A stretch of 64,000 nt of DNA from positions 1 to 64,000 of the forward strand of contig ARYC01017361.1 of the NCBI GenBank assembly GCA_000711775.1. Direction: 5' to 3'. Within the stretch, counting starts at the first letter, position 1. Each line of letters starts with the position of its first letter. The notes beneath the pieces were generated by a model. The model saw only the letters and a program-made list of their open reading frames with translations, made no database searches and was not told where the DNA came from. The translations under genes and the position numbers were made by a program. The stretch comes from Oxytricha trifallax (taxonomy: Eukaryota > Ciliophora > Spirotrichea > Sporadotrichida > Oxytrichidae). This document shows positions 45,101-57,501 of the stretch, one piece after another.

Positions 45101-47000
45101 AAGGTTTCAACTATGCCTAGTTTCATTAAATATTGGTAACTTTTTTATTTAATGTAATTTTAATGATAAAATATAGAATCTTATCAAGATAAAAGAGTTA
45201 ATAGATGCTATAAAAAGTAAAATTTTTTCATGAAGGTGATTAAGATTTCTACTAATTGATAAAACTTACATATTTTATTGAATAAGTAAACTTTTTAAGA
45301 AGGCAGGTTACAGCCCTCAAAAGATTTTAATAAAGTCACTTAGAGTATTGGGGTGTAATAACTATATAATTTTTATAATGAGAAAATTATTATAATTTTA
45401 AGAACAAAGTTAAAGATCATGGTCTAAAACATCATGAGAGATGTAATAAACAAATCTTAAAAAATAAAATGGTGATTTTTAAACAGAAAAAATGCGGTAA
45501 AAAGCTTTATTAGTATTTAAATAAGTCATAATTCTGTATTATGGTTAGATATACCAGTGTTAGTATTTTCTGATATGACTTTTGTCAAAAGAATTTCGCG
45601 GCTGAGTTGCATTTGATAAATTATATATTTAATAATCTTTCTTCATAATGGAGTGTCTATGAAATTCTTTAAAAAATATTAATAATGGTGAGGAATGGAC
45701 GTCAATACCCGTAGTTTTCATTCATACCGCCAGTTTGAAAAGCTCCAGAAACAATTTTCTATTAGGGAGAGGCACTTAAATAAAAATAACTAAATCTTTT
45801 TCTATTATCTCCAGATTAAAATGTGGTTTGCATTTTAATTGAATCATGTTTCTTATTAAAATACGATCATTGCAATTAACTTTGTAATATCTGCTCAACA
45901 TTTATTCTTTGCCTTCTTGATGCTTTCTTTTCCATTTCTTCTTTTAGGAATCTCTCTTATTCTTTGATTTCATGAACGATCTCTTGAGGGCTTTTCATTA
46001 AAGAAGTTTTTATTTATCTAGTTTATCAGGAGATTGTTTTTTGCTATATTTCTTGAATGAGCAACCATCTTCAACTAATTTTTCAATATTTTGTCTCATT
46101 ACTGTGAAACTGCTTGTAAAATTATTTGGCATAAATTTCTTGAGAGTGATTTAGGTTAATTTTTCAATGTTGTTTTTCTTTTCTACATCTAATTATTGTG
46201 AAATATTTTCATTTTCAGCTTATTAAAGTCGCTCTATAAAGTCTAAGAAAATCTACTGTTCATCAACTTAATGAAGCATTTATTTTCTATCCACTTTTAT
46301 TAACGCTATTAATATTCAAATATAGCTTTCTACTTTTTTGGATCGTAGCCTGTTCTTAAATGTGTTATCATTTCTTTTTTGTGCATATCTTTAAACAGAC
46401 TTTAATTAGAAAAAGCAAAGATCTTAATCTTTAAAATTTATAGTCAAATTCCGAACTTTAATTTCATGCTTAATTCTAACTAGTAATTTCATAAATTTAT
46501 TAGAGACCTTTAGAAACAATAAGTTCATATAGATTCTTAAATTCCTCTTCTTGATTTATACTTTAGCCTTGAATCTTCTCTTACTTGCTGTTACTATGTA
46601 CTATACTATGATCATTAAACTATTCTCTTTACTCAAAAACACCCCCATAATACCTCAAACCCTCTGAATTATCAATTGATGAATTAACTTGTGATGAAAG
46701 AACTTATTTTATCTTAGTTTCTTCTTGACTATCTCCAAATTAATATCTTCATATCGTCCACTAACTTTCAGACACCTGGGAATTTTTATCATATATTACT
46801 ACAAATCTCCCTCAGGAAATTCTTTTAATACTTGCTCTCTGATAATATTTTAGTTTAGCTTGCTTGAATAGTTTTACTAATCTGGTGATCTATGACTGTT
46901 AACTTTTTCTTATGAATTTTAAATTTGCTAAGAATTTTACAGTTTAATGCAATTGCTGAAATTCAATTAATTATTTTAATTTGATTTTTGAGTATTTGCA
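42117..47000 (-). CDS. Ser/Asn/Gln-rich protein of unknown function, interrupted by a 1.4 kb IES-like element
   Basis: Minus-strand coding from about 47000. The start is not located; early readable pieces are SPDQQNYSSKLNQNIIREQV and NSSIDNSEGLRYYGGVFEQR. A coiled stretch follows (SLMKSPQEIVHEIKEQERFL), then SGDNRKRFSYFYLSASPQQK up to GGMNENY at 45719, where the element 44274-45710 begins. Coding resumes in frame at the AAAACTAC repeat (NKIKIVINQNQ, KMFGSLKTKRTSTRFADQHF). A run of over 220 codons without TGA lies at about 44030-43150, with SPRRSLNGSNNNSPSPDYLR and YRD-type low-complexity Ser/Asn/Gln segments. Further exons (KATFLHQSILKNFKEDNYNQ, NMPEIGSKEQTKNQQQMIDE) end at TGA 42117-42119. 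Several TGAs and frame changes remain. No domain is recognisable; it may be two adjacent genes. Confidence 0.6.
44274..45710. mobile_element. IES-like element with TTGACGTC terminal inverted repeats and iterated 20 bp ends
   Basis: 1437 bp. Both ends are GGGTATTGACGTCCATTC as inverted repeats. The left end continues with four tandem ~20 bp units of the type TGACGTCCATTCCTCACC (44279-44358). The flanking direct repeat GTAGTTTT (44266-44273 and 45711-45718) lies exactly at the ends. Removing the element with one repeat copy joins MNENY to NKIKIV in frame. The interior is AT-rich without coding capacity. The ends match those of 30383-31566 in core sequence and design. Confidence 0.85.
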
Positions 47001-47463
47001 CTGGTTGTCTAAAGTGATCGAAATCTCTATTTATAATAGGGGTGAATTTAGTTAGTATTAGTCACTACGAATCTGGTTGATAGAGTCAGGGAAATGTTTG
47101 AAATTTTATTAAATTTTAACAGATTTGCAAATTTAGTAGGCTTTGCTATAATGTTTTGGGAGAAAGGCTATTGTAACTAATCTTATTCTAAAATAAGTGT
47201 AGAAGTTTATTCCTTGATTAAATTACTTATTTTTACTTAAACAATTCAAATAAATGTTGTAAATTAATATTCAGTTTTAATTGGTAATTTAATTTTATTA
47301 TATCGAAATATATTCTATCATCATCTAACATTTAAGAATTATACCAAGCAATTAACATAAAAGATTGATAGTTTGAAATATTAATACAATAATTCCAAAA
47401 TTTTACTTTTATTATTCCACATTTTTCTCAAACTTAATTTACAAACTCTTAACCTATATTTCC

Positions 47464-49062
47464 TCATCTGAATGCTGAAAAGGTGTCAGCATTACTTCTC
47501 AGAATAGTCGATTCTATAAAAAGCTAAACGTTGAGTTTTCCATATAGGCAGTTGTGATGATCTTTCTTGATCTATGAATAAATCATAGTAATTGCATGAA
47601 AGAGATTTAACTCACCCTATAAATGATTTTTTTATTGCAACTCATAAACATATTTTTCTTAAGAATTTTGTAAATTAAATGTTTAGTTTATACTTACTGG
47701 TAAAGCAGGATGAATCATTTTTTTGGCAACATACTGATAGTAGGGGATATAACCTACTGGTTAATTGTTTAAAAGAGCTAGTTGATCATCTGGAAGTTTG
47801 CAAGGGATATAGAGCAATAAAGAGTCTAAGTAATGATTGTGACCATACTTAATCTTGAGTTCATAAAAAAAAAATATATTGCAAAATTTATTTGTAAAAT
47901 AATTGTCATCCAGATTTCTGCAAAAAATGGCAGAAATAATTTATGGATCACTAGGTAAGTCTTTACTCCATGATTGATTCTTGTACAACACTTTTAAGGG
48001 AAATTGGGAATATAACAATTAAAAGGTTTTATCGTATTAATACTATACATACCCAAGAATTTTTGATGATCCACCTTTGAAGCTATAATCCTCTGGATCT
48101 TAAGTCAAGAATTTCAATCTTTTAATGATAAATTAAAATTCTCTATCACTTAATTTGGAGCTGACTATAGCTGTTGACCTAAACAATTCCCATTTAATGC
48201 TTATTTGGTCTCTTAATTAACAAAGAATTCTATGTAATTCTAATTTATCTTCACTTTTACCATTAAATCTAGAGTCTATTTTTTGAAAGTTACTTATTCT
48301 AAGAACTTCTCCTAAGGTCAAGCATCAGCATATAGGCTAACCATTTTATTAGTCACTATAAGCAATATTATCATTATCTGAAAAAATTTGCATCATTTCT
48401 ACAATTAAATCATGAGGGTCTTCTTTTGGTCAAGGATGATTATAACATGCTAGTATTTAAGGAGATGTATGGAGAAATCTTGAATTAAGTTAATAAAATG
48501 AACTATTATCAATTTGAAAAAAGTATAGAGCAAGAAATGTTTAGTTCTGCGAGCAATATCAGTGAAGTATTATTCACTTCCATCTATTTTCATAAATAAA
48601 TCTTTTTTTCATTCTGTCCAAAACTCATCTCTTGTCAAGTGGGTAGAATTTTTGGATGTAAAGGTAGCACTTCAACTTGGTTGCCATAACATTTACAAAT
48701 CTCTATTATGATCTATCATTCTCTATAACTAACTTGAACTGGTCTCTCCTGTGCTCAGGCAAATTTCTCTAATTTTAAGTTTGTTACTTGTTTATGAGGT
48801 TCCATTCTTGAAGATCCTTTAATAGTTACTTCTAACCATGAATATTTGTGCTTTGACTCCTGAGGGCTGGATTTGGTTGTGACCTGAGTTTGTTGAGTCT
48901 GCGTTCTTCTTCCATCCTCAGTTCATCTTTCCAGTTGTTCTAAAGAATAGTGTTGTATCTTTCATAGTTCTTTTTTTGAATAGTGCGCTCATCCACCTTT
49001 TTCTTCTCAATCATATGTGAGTAGATCGATAATCCCAGGCTGACGAATGTTGCAATCTTCAT
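47464..49062 (-). CDS. Unknown protein, about 400 residues
   Basis: ATG 49062 gives MKIATFVSLGLSIYSHMIEK, a short hydrophobic start, then a charged helical region (RMEEERRLNKLRSQPNPALR, EHRRDQFKLVIENDRSQQRF) continuing to KFYPLDKR at about 48630, where a TGA, intron or IES breaks the frame. Coding resumes around 48030-47690 with NTIKPFNCYIPNFPLKVLYK, QIISAIFCRNLDDNYFTNKF and YIPCKLPDDQLALLNNQPVG, YIPYYQYVAKKMIHPALPV. A final piece (FIESTILRSNADTFSAFR) ends at TGA 47464-47466. The region between 48600 and 48050 is AT-richer and holds fragments in several frames. I do not recognise the family; the N-terminal hydrophobic stretch could be an anchor or mitochondrial targeting segment. Confidence 0.65.
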
Positions 49063-49525
49063 TGTATCAAGTGAAAATATAATTAATTATAAAAAAAAGC
49101 TTAGTATTCAGTTCCTTTTTACTTTAATCTAAATAAAAAGTGAGAAGTAGTTAAGTTTGGGGTCATAAATCAATATTCCATAAGAAAGTACAAGAAACAT
49201 AATGAGGAATAGGATTTTGTAAATTTCTTCTTTCTTTAAGATATTATTCCAGAAATATTTCATGATCAAGTTAAACTGTTTCAAAACCAAGTCAAGAATT
49301 GCATTACCTGTAATTCCAGAACTTTTAAACTTGTTTTTTTTTATAAAATATTTTAAAAAATATTACATATCAAATTCTTGGGGTTTAGATGGGGACTTAT
49401 TATCTTTTTTCATACTTATTTAAATAGTAAATTATAATATAATTATTCAAATCTATAATAAAAGATAGGTAAGGTACATATAAGAATATAAAGATTAGAA
49501 ATAATTATTAAATAATAAAAGACTT
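49063..49525. other. Divergent intergenic region
   Basis: 463 bp AT-rich spacer between the divergent starts of the unknown minus-strand gene and the Grc3/Nol9-like gene. It presumably holds both promoters; no specific site is recognisable. Confidence 0.5.
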
Positions 49526-51488
49526 ATGGATAGAAAGTTGAAAGGAAAAGTCTCTGAGATTGAGCGATCAAGTTCAAGAGATAAATAAGATGCTCAACAT
49601 AAAACAACAGAGATACTAAATCATAATAAGAAAAGCATCACGCAAAAGAAGCAGAGGAAGATAATAATTTTTTAGAGGGGTCAAATTAAGATATAGAAAT
49701 TGTCAACATAGAGAATTGTGAATCAGCAAAAGTAATTATTTTGTCAGACTCCAAATACCTGAAATTTCAGGGAGCAGCTAAATTGAGAGTGTTACATAGT
49801 AATGTAAATATTTTTGGAGCTCTTTTAACTCCAGAAAACACACAAAACTGTGTTGAAATTATTTCTGATCCAAGAAAAGAAATGCAATTGAAAGCTATAA
49901 ATTAAACTCAGAGTAAATAATTGATTAATCATAAATTTTATATTGATAGTCATGAAGTAAAAATAAAAGTAATTTAATTAAACTGTGCAGTAGTTGCTTT
50001 GAAAGAGTTCACATAATATTCTTAAGAGGAGTCTTAATACTTTTTAGAATCTGATAATCAGTTAATGTTGCAAAACTTTACCATTTAGGAAGATCCAGTA
50101 AAAGGTCATTTCAACTTAAATAAATCCTATGCTACTAGCTTGAGCTAAATTAATGAGCTTTCTTCGAATAAATCAATCATAATTTTGATAAATGGAGTTT
50201 AGAATTCTGGAAAATCTACCTTTATTCATGTCTGGCAAAATAATTCTAATCACTAAGAAATCATGAAGTTTACCTTCTAGATGCAGATTATGTGCAACCA
50301 AACTTTACTCTTGCAGGATAAGTATAATTATCCAAAATAAATGATTTGATTTTGACAAATCAAGATTTCACTAGAGTTGAGAAGTTGAAGAGTATTTTCA
50401 TAAATTATTAATCACCTCAAATGAATATAAAGTATTATGTGAATGCTGTAGCATATCTAATGGAGGTATATCATAACTAAACTCAAAGCTCAAAAGTTAA
50501 AAATAGAGTCTAGTTGGTCAATACTTGTGGCTGGGTAGAAGGTTTAGGCTCTATGATTTAAATGCAATATGTTAAAGAAATTAGACCCAATATCGTTTTT
50601 ACTATGTAAAAACAAGGACAAGGGTTGAAAGATAATGATTTCTCTGGAGAAATGAGGACAGTTTATGATTCTGTTTTATACTTAGACATCGATAATGATA
50701 TTTTTGAGGGTCAGCAAAACTAAAAAGGATCCGTTTAAAGAAATAGAAAGTTAATTAATACCTTAACTGAGCTCAAAGAAGATAAGTACTTGTTTAAGCA
50801 AAACTTGATTGATAGCTAGACTAAGCAAGCAGTTTCATCTATTGATAATCAAATAAAATGCAGCGATTTTATAATATCCAAAACTTAATCTTTCAGACTA
50901 AGTTCAAGAAAAACATAAGAAGTGTCTTTTGCTAAAATTTAATTTATACTAGGTGATGAATTTTCTGACCATGTAAGCAAAATATAAGTTCTAAGGCAAT
51001 TTAATAGTCAAGTTGCTGCTTTTATAAAACTTAATGAAACTTCCTAAAAAGAATGCTAAAAGTTATTCAACGATGTCAAAATTTCTAAGATTAATATGAG
51101 AAGTAAAACTTTGGTAGCAATTGAATTGAAGTTTTATGGCTTAATCAAGGATGTCGAATTTAGCTCAGGATTACATATTATACCTTAGAATAACTAGCTT
51201 GATATTTCATAAGTTGACTACAACGCGATAATGATAGTGAATGAGCATGTTTTTAGAATTTTTCATAATCAAACAAAGTATAAAAAGATTTCTAAGAAGT
51301 TATTATTTAATAGGAAGTCACAAAGCAAGTGTCTGGAATATTTGAAAATAGCCCAATCTTAGAATTATAATATTTCCAAGCTGATCTCATGCCTATTATA
51401 AAAGAATGACAATCTCTTTTTTAATTAAAATAAGTTGACGATTTCATAATAATTCAAGCTATTTTAAGGAATCAATAAAAATGAGTGA
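49526..51488 (+). CDS. Grc3/Nol9-type polynucleotide 5'-hydroxyl kinase-like protein
   Basis: ATG 49526 (MDRKLKGKVSEIERSSSRDK). A frame change near 49640 leads to an N-terminal domain (DIEIVNIENCESAKVIILSD, FGALLTPENTQNCVEIISDP). The Walker A loop is IILINGVQNSGKSTFIHVW (about 50180-50235). After a one-base shift near 50265 comes EVYLLDADYVQPNFTLAG, matching the Walker-B-like YLLD-D-GQ-EF segment of Clp1/Grc3 kinases, then LVNTCGWVEGLGSMIQMQYV (about 50518-50575), the NT-GWV-GLG motif of this family. A C-terminal domain (FILGDEFSDHVSKIQV, SRTLVAIELKFYG-like) runs to TGA 51486-51488. Family members phosphorylate RNA 5' ends during pre-rRNA processing in the nucleolus. Assignment to Grc3/Nol9 over Clp1 rests on motif context and is inferred. 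Confidence 0.7.
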
Positions 51489-51624
51489 AAATATTAAATT
51501 AATAATTTGTTATGAGAATTTATTTTATATAAACAAACAAGTAAAATCTTTAATGCTTTTTTTTGTCTATTTACTTGAATAAACATATATCGCTATACTT
51601 TGTTGTTAATCAACTTTTAAGAAC

Positions 51625-52515
51625 TCATTATAATTTTCCATTGGAGTTACCTGATGAACTTTACTTGTCATTAAGAGAAATAACTAGTTCACCATTTGGA
51701 TAATCCTTGATTTGCAAGTATTAAATGAGCTCATCTTTATTAAGTCCAAGATCTTTCATAAGATTAGCGTAGGCTTCAGCTTAGAAACTTTGAATTTAAA
51801 CGTAGGTTTTGGTATTAGCTTGAGTCATAAGATTTCTAGCTTGAGATGTTCCCTCTGCATCGTTTTTGGTTATATTCTTTTAGATTTGAGAAACTTCGAT
51901 GTACATTTGTTTGTAACTTTGTTTTTCACTCTTTCAGCTTCTGCTCTCAAAGTACCTTGCTTTGTAACTTCTGTGTTTAGATTGACATTTCATTAGGATC
52001 TGGTAAATCGATTGATCTTAATTGGAAGACAACCTCAACGTTGAGGTTCTTTTAAAGTCTCTTGTCTAAAATTTCCTTCATCTAACTAGAAATATTCTTG
52101 CGAATAGTGGAGAAATCTATAGCTTTGTACACAGTATCTACATCAGAGATAGAATCTAAAGTTACTCTCAGTAGAACAGTTTTCATATTGTAGCCAAAAG
52201 TAATGTAGATATAGTAGATTTTATCTTGAAGGACTCTGTATTGAAAATTGATTTCTAAGTCTAATCTAAGTCCATCCTTAGTTCTGCAACTAATCAAGGG
52301 AAGTGTAGCATCCTTATTCTTTGAGAACTCAACAGTGGCTATTGTAACTTCGTATGGAATAAAGTTGTGGCCTAGTCCAACGAAATGGAAGCCTGGTACG
52401 TAAGTTCTGTTCTCCACAGATTTGAAATGCTTGAGTAGTTAAGCCCAACTTAGTTGTAACTCAAACTGTCGATTGAGAAAGCCAAGAAAAGGACTAGGAC
52501 AACCAGACCAAACAT
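51625..52515 (-). CDS. SPFH/band-7 (prohibitin-like) membrane protein
   Basis: ATG 52515 opens with a hydrophobic segment (MFGLVVLVLFLAFSIDSLSY), a signal anchor, then QVGLNYSSIS. After a one-base shift near 52430 comes RTYVPGFHFVGLGHNFIPYE, LISCRTKDGLRLDLEINFQY and SDVDTVYKAIDFSTIRKN, the conserved order of the SPFH domain. Two further frame changes connect NLNVEVVFQLRSIDLPDPNE, a helical stretch (GTLRAEAERVKNKVTNK) and AEAYANLMKDLGLNKDELIQ, YLQIKDYPNGELVISLNDK, ending at TGA 51625-51627. About 295 residues. The protein probably forms an oligomeric scaffold on a membrane; which one cannot be told. It converges with the Grc3/Nol9-like gene, the stops being about 137 bp apart. Confidence 0.8.
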
Positions 52516-52673
52516 GGTTGAGCAAATCAACAGTTCTTTTGCCATTTATATTCGCAGAATTAAATATAATTCATTCAAAAGACTTCATTATATCAAACAG
52601 ATTTACTTATAGAGCAAAATTTGTATCTTTTCCGCTTATTTACATAAATACTGAGATTAATCAGAATTAAAAA
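52516..52673. promoter_or_regulatory. Compact divergent promoter region (inferred)
   Basis: Only 158 bp separate the ATG of the SPFH gene (-) from the ATG of the next plus-strand gene, so both 5' flanks must fit here unless germline deletions intervene. No TATA or other motif stands out; this is inferred from gene spacing alone. Confidence 0.3.
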
Positions 52674-54100
52674 ATGGAAAATAATTTGACACAGTAATCT
52701 TATTAGATCTTGATAAGCTATTTTAGCTAAGCATAACAAGCTCTCACACTAAAAATCATGCTATATTTAACCCAAAGTTATTTAAAAACAAGTGAGATGA
52801 GCTAATTTAAAAAGCTTATATGATAATTTATGATGAATCAATATAACATTTAACTGTTTAAGATGAGAAATTGAATCGGGATTATAACGATTTTCTAGAT
52901 TGTTCTGATTTCGTAACTCCCTCCTCAGAAGAACTAAACTTATCAATATTTTGTTTAATAACTAATCTAAACTATTTAATCTAACCGATTAATAGTTTAT
53001 TAGAACAAAAACTGGAGCAAGGCAAAAAACTAACTTCTTAATTGAAAAGATAAATAGAGTCAGATCCCTCAAGAAACGAGGATTTAATTATTATAGAGGG
53101 TCATAACAAGACAACCAGAGTTTAGAGGGTGAAATTAGTGAGATAAATAGTTGATTAAATTAGCTCACCCAACACTAATGAAATTGAGCAAATGAAGCAA
53201 GAAAGTTAATTTGAATCAGTAAATATAATGAAGAAATTGAAAAATGGAAATTATAAGCTACCTTAAATTTATGAAAGAAATTATATTGTACCTCATTAAT
53301 AATCAGAAAAATATGATCATTCCATTCATTAATAAAATAATTTAAACATTAAATCAGAAACTATTGTTAACATCACATTTTATAGCTAAATATATAGTGT
53401 AAAAGAAACTGATTTTTAGTGCTTAGCAAATAAAGCTACTCTTGAGGATTTTTCTTCAAAAGTTTAATGAAACACATATTTTTGAGAGTAATTTTTTAAT
53501 AAATTCTTCATAATTTTTCTCTTTTTTATAAAATGTGTAGGCAAAGATCAAATATAAACTGTTAATAAGAACAAAGATGTGGAATTTTTTCTGATTCAAA
53601 ATCAAATATAAATTTCACCTAAAAATTTTAAATCAATCTAAAAATATTTAAGCGAGAATTTAGATGAAAATGAATCACCATACCCAATTAATTTCACCAC
53701 AACTAAAATATCAGATTTGACATTCAAAATTGGCTTCTCTCTTATTATTAATTTATTTTTACATTTTTGGCTTTCCCTACTTATTTAGACATTAGGGAGT
53801 TGCGATCACATTTTCATCTTTAACATTATGCGTTTAGCAGATTCACTTTAAGATCAACCTCTTCTATAAAACACAGAATGAAATTTAGGTATGATCTAAA
53901 CTTTCTAGAGTAAGAACAGAAGACAGGTTTGTGAATTGTGCGATTTTAAATTCGCAATTATGGCAATAGTTTATCAGAATTCAGAGCAGGGAAATGACAA
54001 TTAACATAAAGCCGCTTTTGTGTGCTTAGATTGCTATTCTAAATACATTATTACTAGATTAATTAATTTACAAATAAATTATGAATTTTAATATTATTGA
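52674..54100 (+). CDS. Unknown protein with C-terminal CxxC..CxxC zinc-type motif
   Basis: ATG 52674 (MENNLTQQSYQILISYFSQA). After a frame change near 52790 an open run of about 225 codons contains DYNDFLDCSDFVTPSSEEL, SIFCLITNLNYLIQPINSLL, NEDLIIIEGHNKTTRVQRVK and KETDFQCLANKATLEDF, stopping at 53470. A probable intron ending TGTGTAG (53539) leads to KDQIQTVNKNKDVEFFLIQN and KISDLTFKIGFSLIINLFLH. A possible second intron (GTATGATC..TTCTAG, about 53888-53908) leads to QVCELCDFKFAIMAIVYQNS and KAAFVCLDCYSKYI, giving two CxxC pairs about 32 residues apart that could bind zinc. TGA at 54098-54100. The family is not recognised. Confidence 0.6.
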
Positions 54101-55389
54101 AGAGTTAGTCACACATTAAAGTAACTGATTTTAATTTATAATTATAAAAAATTTATGAGCACCTTTTGATTAAAATTATTCAAAGAATAAATAAATAATT
54201 AAATAAATTTGATTTTATTTTTTATAATTCATGAAATTTTCTACTTTGCGTAACTCTTTCTTTTATATTAATTCACATATTCATAAAATAATTACTATAA
54301 ATGGTAAATTTCTCAAATAAAAATGATAATATTTGGAAATAAAATGACAATTAATTTACTTAATTAATTTTGATTAGTCAATAATGGTACAAAGCCTAAA
54401 TTATATCCTTAAATTAGTAATTAGAAATGATTATTAATGAATTTTACTTGTGAATTATTTAACTTCTAATTGCATTGATTGTTTAAAAAATTTAAATTAA
54501 ATATTGAAAAATATTAATAATGGTTAATCCTTAATAAATAGAAAATATTTTGGAAATTTAAATAATATAAGATAAATTGATTGATGAAAAAATGTGATAA
54601 ATATAAAACTAATAACTGAGACAAAGAGTAATAAGTTCAATTTTTAAATATCAATATTAACTATCAAGTTAATATAAATTATAAATATAATTATTAACAA
54701 TTAAAAAAATATAAAATTTATAATCACTTTATTTTAAACTAATTTTATTTGTTTTATCGAACAAAAACGATAAACTTTTAATTTTTTTAAGATTTAAAAT
54801 ATATTGTTTTTATGGATATTAAAATACTAAAAGTTTTAGAATAATTATATTCAAAGTTAATCAGTTAATAATTTTCACTAATAACTATGTTTATGATTTG
54901 TTTGTAAATAATATATAAGAATTAGCAAAAATAAAATTATTATAAAATAAAGATAACATTTTTCTAAAATCATGTTATTGATATAGCAAAGTACTCATGC
55001 ATCAGTGTTTTAAAAATGATTAATAGGGCAATTTAAAAATACAATTAATTTAGACAGACAAGAAGTTTATAATTTTAAAATATCCACATATTTTAAATAT
55101 ATTGTTCTTTGCTCAGTAATTGTTGACAAAAAAAAACAATATACTATAAATTATTTTAATAAATAAGCTTTACTCAAATATTCATTAAATAATTCGATTA
55201 CTTTTAATTTGGAATTTAAAAAATGATATTCTTCAAAAAAATAAATTATTTAATTTACAAAAAATGAAGTTAATCATCTAACAGTAAATTTTATAAAGTT
55301 AAATAAAGTTATTTAAAATTTTAAATTCAAATTTCCTCCTATTTTTTTCCTGTAATTAAAGGGATATTTTATATTTCTCTCTGATGCTG
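54101..55389. other. Extremely AT-rich spacer, no gene seen
   Basis: About 1.29 kb with very low GC and no coding frame. It separates the zinc-motif gene from the carboxypeptidase-like gene and may include eliminated germline DNA. Confidence 0.55.
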
Positions 55390-57367
55390 TGCTCGGATTT
55401 GTCCAAGTTTCCTCTAAACTAAGTTAAGGCCAAGATTGCTAACAAAACTATCACACAATAACTTCACTGCCTTACTGGAACGCTAAAGATGCACTTCCAT
55501 GCATGTATTTTGGAACCCTAAAATCATCAATTAAAGAAGGTTAAGACCATAAGACCATAACTTATTCTATTGGTTAATAAAAAACAATCAACTTGATAAT
55601 CCAAATTTGATTCTATGGATTAATGGAGGACCAGATCGTCAAGTATGTTTGGTTTATTTTTGGAAAATGGGCAAATTTAAGTTTTGAGAACAAATAACCC
55701 TACAGGAGATGATTATATTTCTTAATTGAATAAGGATGGATCCTAGGCTGATATTGCAGATGTTTTATACTTAAATCAGCCTGTTGGAGTTGGATTCTCA
55801 TTTGGAAACTCAATATTAGATAGAATGAAAGATGGTGCCTCTGAGCTAATTTAATTCCTTGAAAATTTCATGATTAAGTATCCAGAATATCAGGCAAATG
55901 GCAGAAAGTTTTATATATCTGAGGAGAATTACTCAGGAAAATACATACCCTTATTTGCTACTTACATTAACTAATATAACAAAGGACCACAACAAACAAA
56001 GATTAACTTATAGGGTATGTTTATAGGCAATCCTTATTTAGCACCTTTGATTAACAGTGTAAATACCTATCATTTGGGATAAGCTTTAAACCAGTAGATG
56101 AGTAAAACTTAGACCAAGTTGCAGCTTTAAGAAAAAGATGTGAAGAATATATATCGACTAAGTGGTCAGAAGCACCACCAGTCTGTGATTCTCCAGTCAA
56201 CTATATCAACAATGTAGCTGGAGGAGTGTTTAAATTTGATTCTAGGCAATTTTACTCAGAATGGAGTCCAGTTGAATAAGTGCTCTATGATTTTTTATCG
56301 AATCATATTAGAAAATAGGTATTATATAAGGCGATTCATATAGAAAAGAGCACAAAAGTTCCTATTTATGAACTCACTTCAGAAAATACTCTGATGCTTA
56401 TCAATACGAAGTCCTTGATGAATGCACAAATATTATGGATGAAGTTATATAATCTAACAATCCAGTTTTAGTACTAATTTAGCCAATAATTATCTTAATT
56501 TTATTGATTATTATATTTGCTGGAGAATGGAATTAAGGGTGTGGACCTGCAATGCATGATATTTGGATTAAAAAATCTACAATGATTCAATACTGTTGAC
56601 CGTAATTATTAGAAAAATTCAAAGTAGATTTACTATACAAAAGACTCTAACAACAAATTAGTAGTCGGCGGGTACTATAGATTTGATTAAGATAAGAAGT
56701 TTTATTTCTTGACAGTTCCTAAATCTTGTCATTTCGTACCAAAAAAGCAACTTGCAGTTACTAAACAGTTTATAAATGATTTTATGAATAGCAACAAGCT
56801 TCTTTGTCATCATAATGATCCAACCAAATGCAAAACAGCACCAATAAAACGCTCTTATATGAATAAGTGCAGTGGAAACGGCTAATGTGAAGATATAGTT
56901 TAAGGTAAGTGTAAATGTTCTGAGGGATTTGAAGGTGCTGATTGCTCAGCAAAGATCATTTATTTGAAGGATGGCTTCTATCAGGTCTATCAAACTAATG
57001 GTACATAGTGGATGTACTTTTAATTAAAGTATACTCAGACTACGCCTGATTAGTATCTCAAGCTTACTTTATCTTCACAATTCCCTATGAATGTTTAAAC
57101 TTACATAGCAACTTTAAGTTTTAAGCATTATCATTTATTTTAATTTATGTTAGAAGAGACGTACTTGACGTATATCAAAATATAGATGAGTTTAACTACG
57201 ATTTGGCTTTTAAATAACAAAATTACTTAAAATTGAGAAATGATGAGTTTTAGCAAATTGATGAATAATTCAGGGTTCTTGTCAAAACTAACGGGATCAA
57301 TAATTATATGAATCAAGATAACTTAAATAAATTATCTGTCCAATTATAAGTTAAGCAATATTAGTGA
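55390..57367 (+). CDS. S10 serine carboxypeptidase-like protein with EGF-like module, nucleophile replaced
   Basis: Readable from about 55460 (TALLERQRCTSMHVFWNPK); the start is not fixed. HNLFYWLIKNNQLDNPNLIL then WINGGPDRQVC matches the S10 WLNGGPGCSS region. After a frame change come VLYLNQPVGVGFSFGNS (usual Y-DQPVG-GFS), FYISEENYSGKYIPLFATYI (usual YI-GESYAG-Y-P) and LQGMFIGNPYLAPLINSVNT. Near the C-terminus TVPKSCHFVPKKQLAVTKQF carries the conserved His. A Cys-rich EGF-like module follows (CSGNGQCEDIVQGKCKCSEG, then FEGADC, about 56870-56950), then KIIYLKDGFYQVYQTNG and a C-terminal tail to TGA 57365-57367. The catalytic Ser of GESYAG is Asn here, and GGPGCSS is altered, so peptidase activity is unlikely. 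A secreted or lysosomal pseudoenzyme is inferred. Frame changes lie near 55690, 56090, 56290 and 57140. Confidence 0.82.
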
Positions 57368-57501
57368 TTATCATTAGTTCCATATTTAATCAAGTTTTCT
57401 TTTAATTTCAAACAGTCATATGAGGCATTAAAATGCTATTATCAAAATATTTTCAATTTAAAAATAATAATTATCCAAAAATGTCAAGATTTGCAGGTTG
57501 A

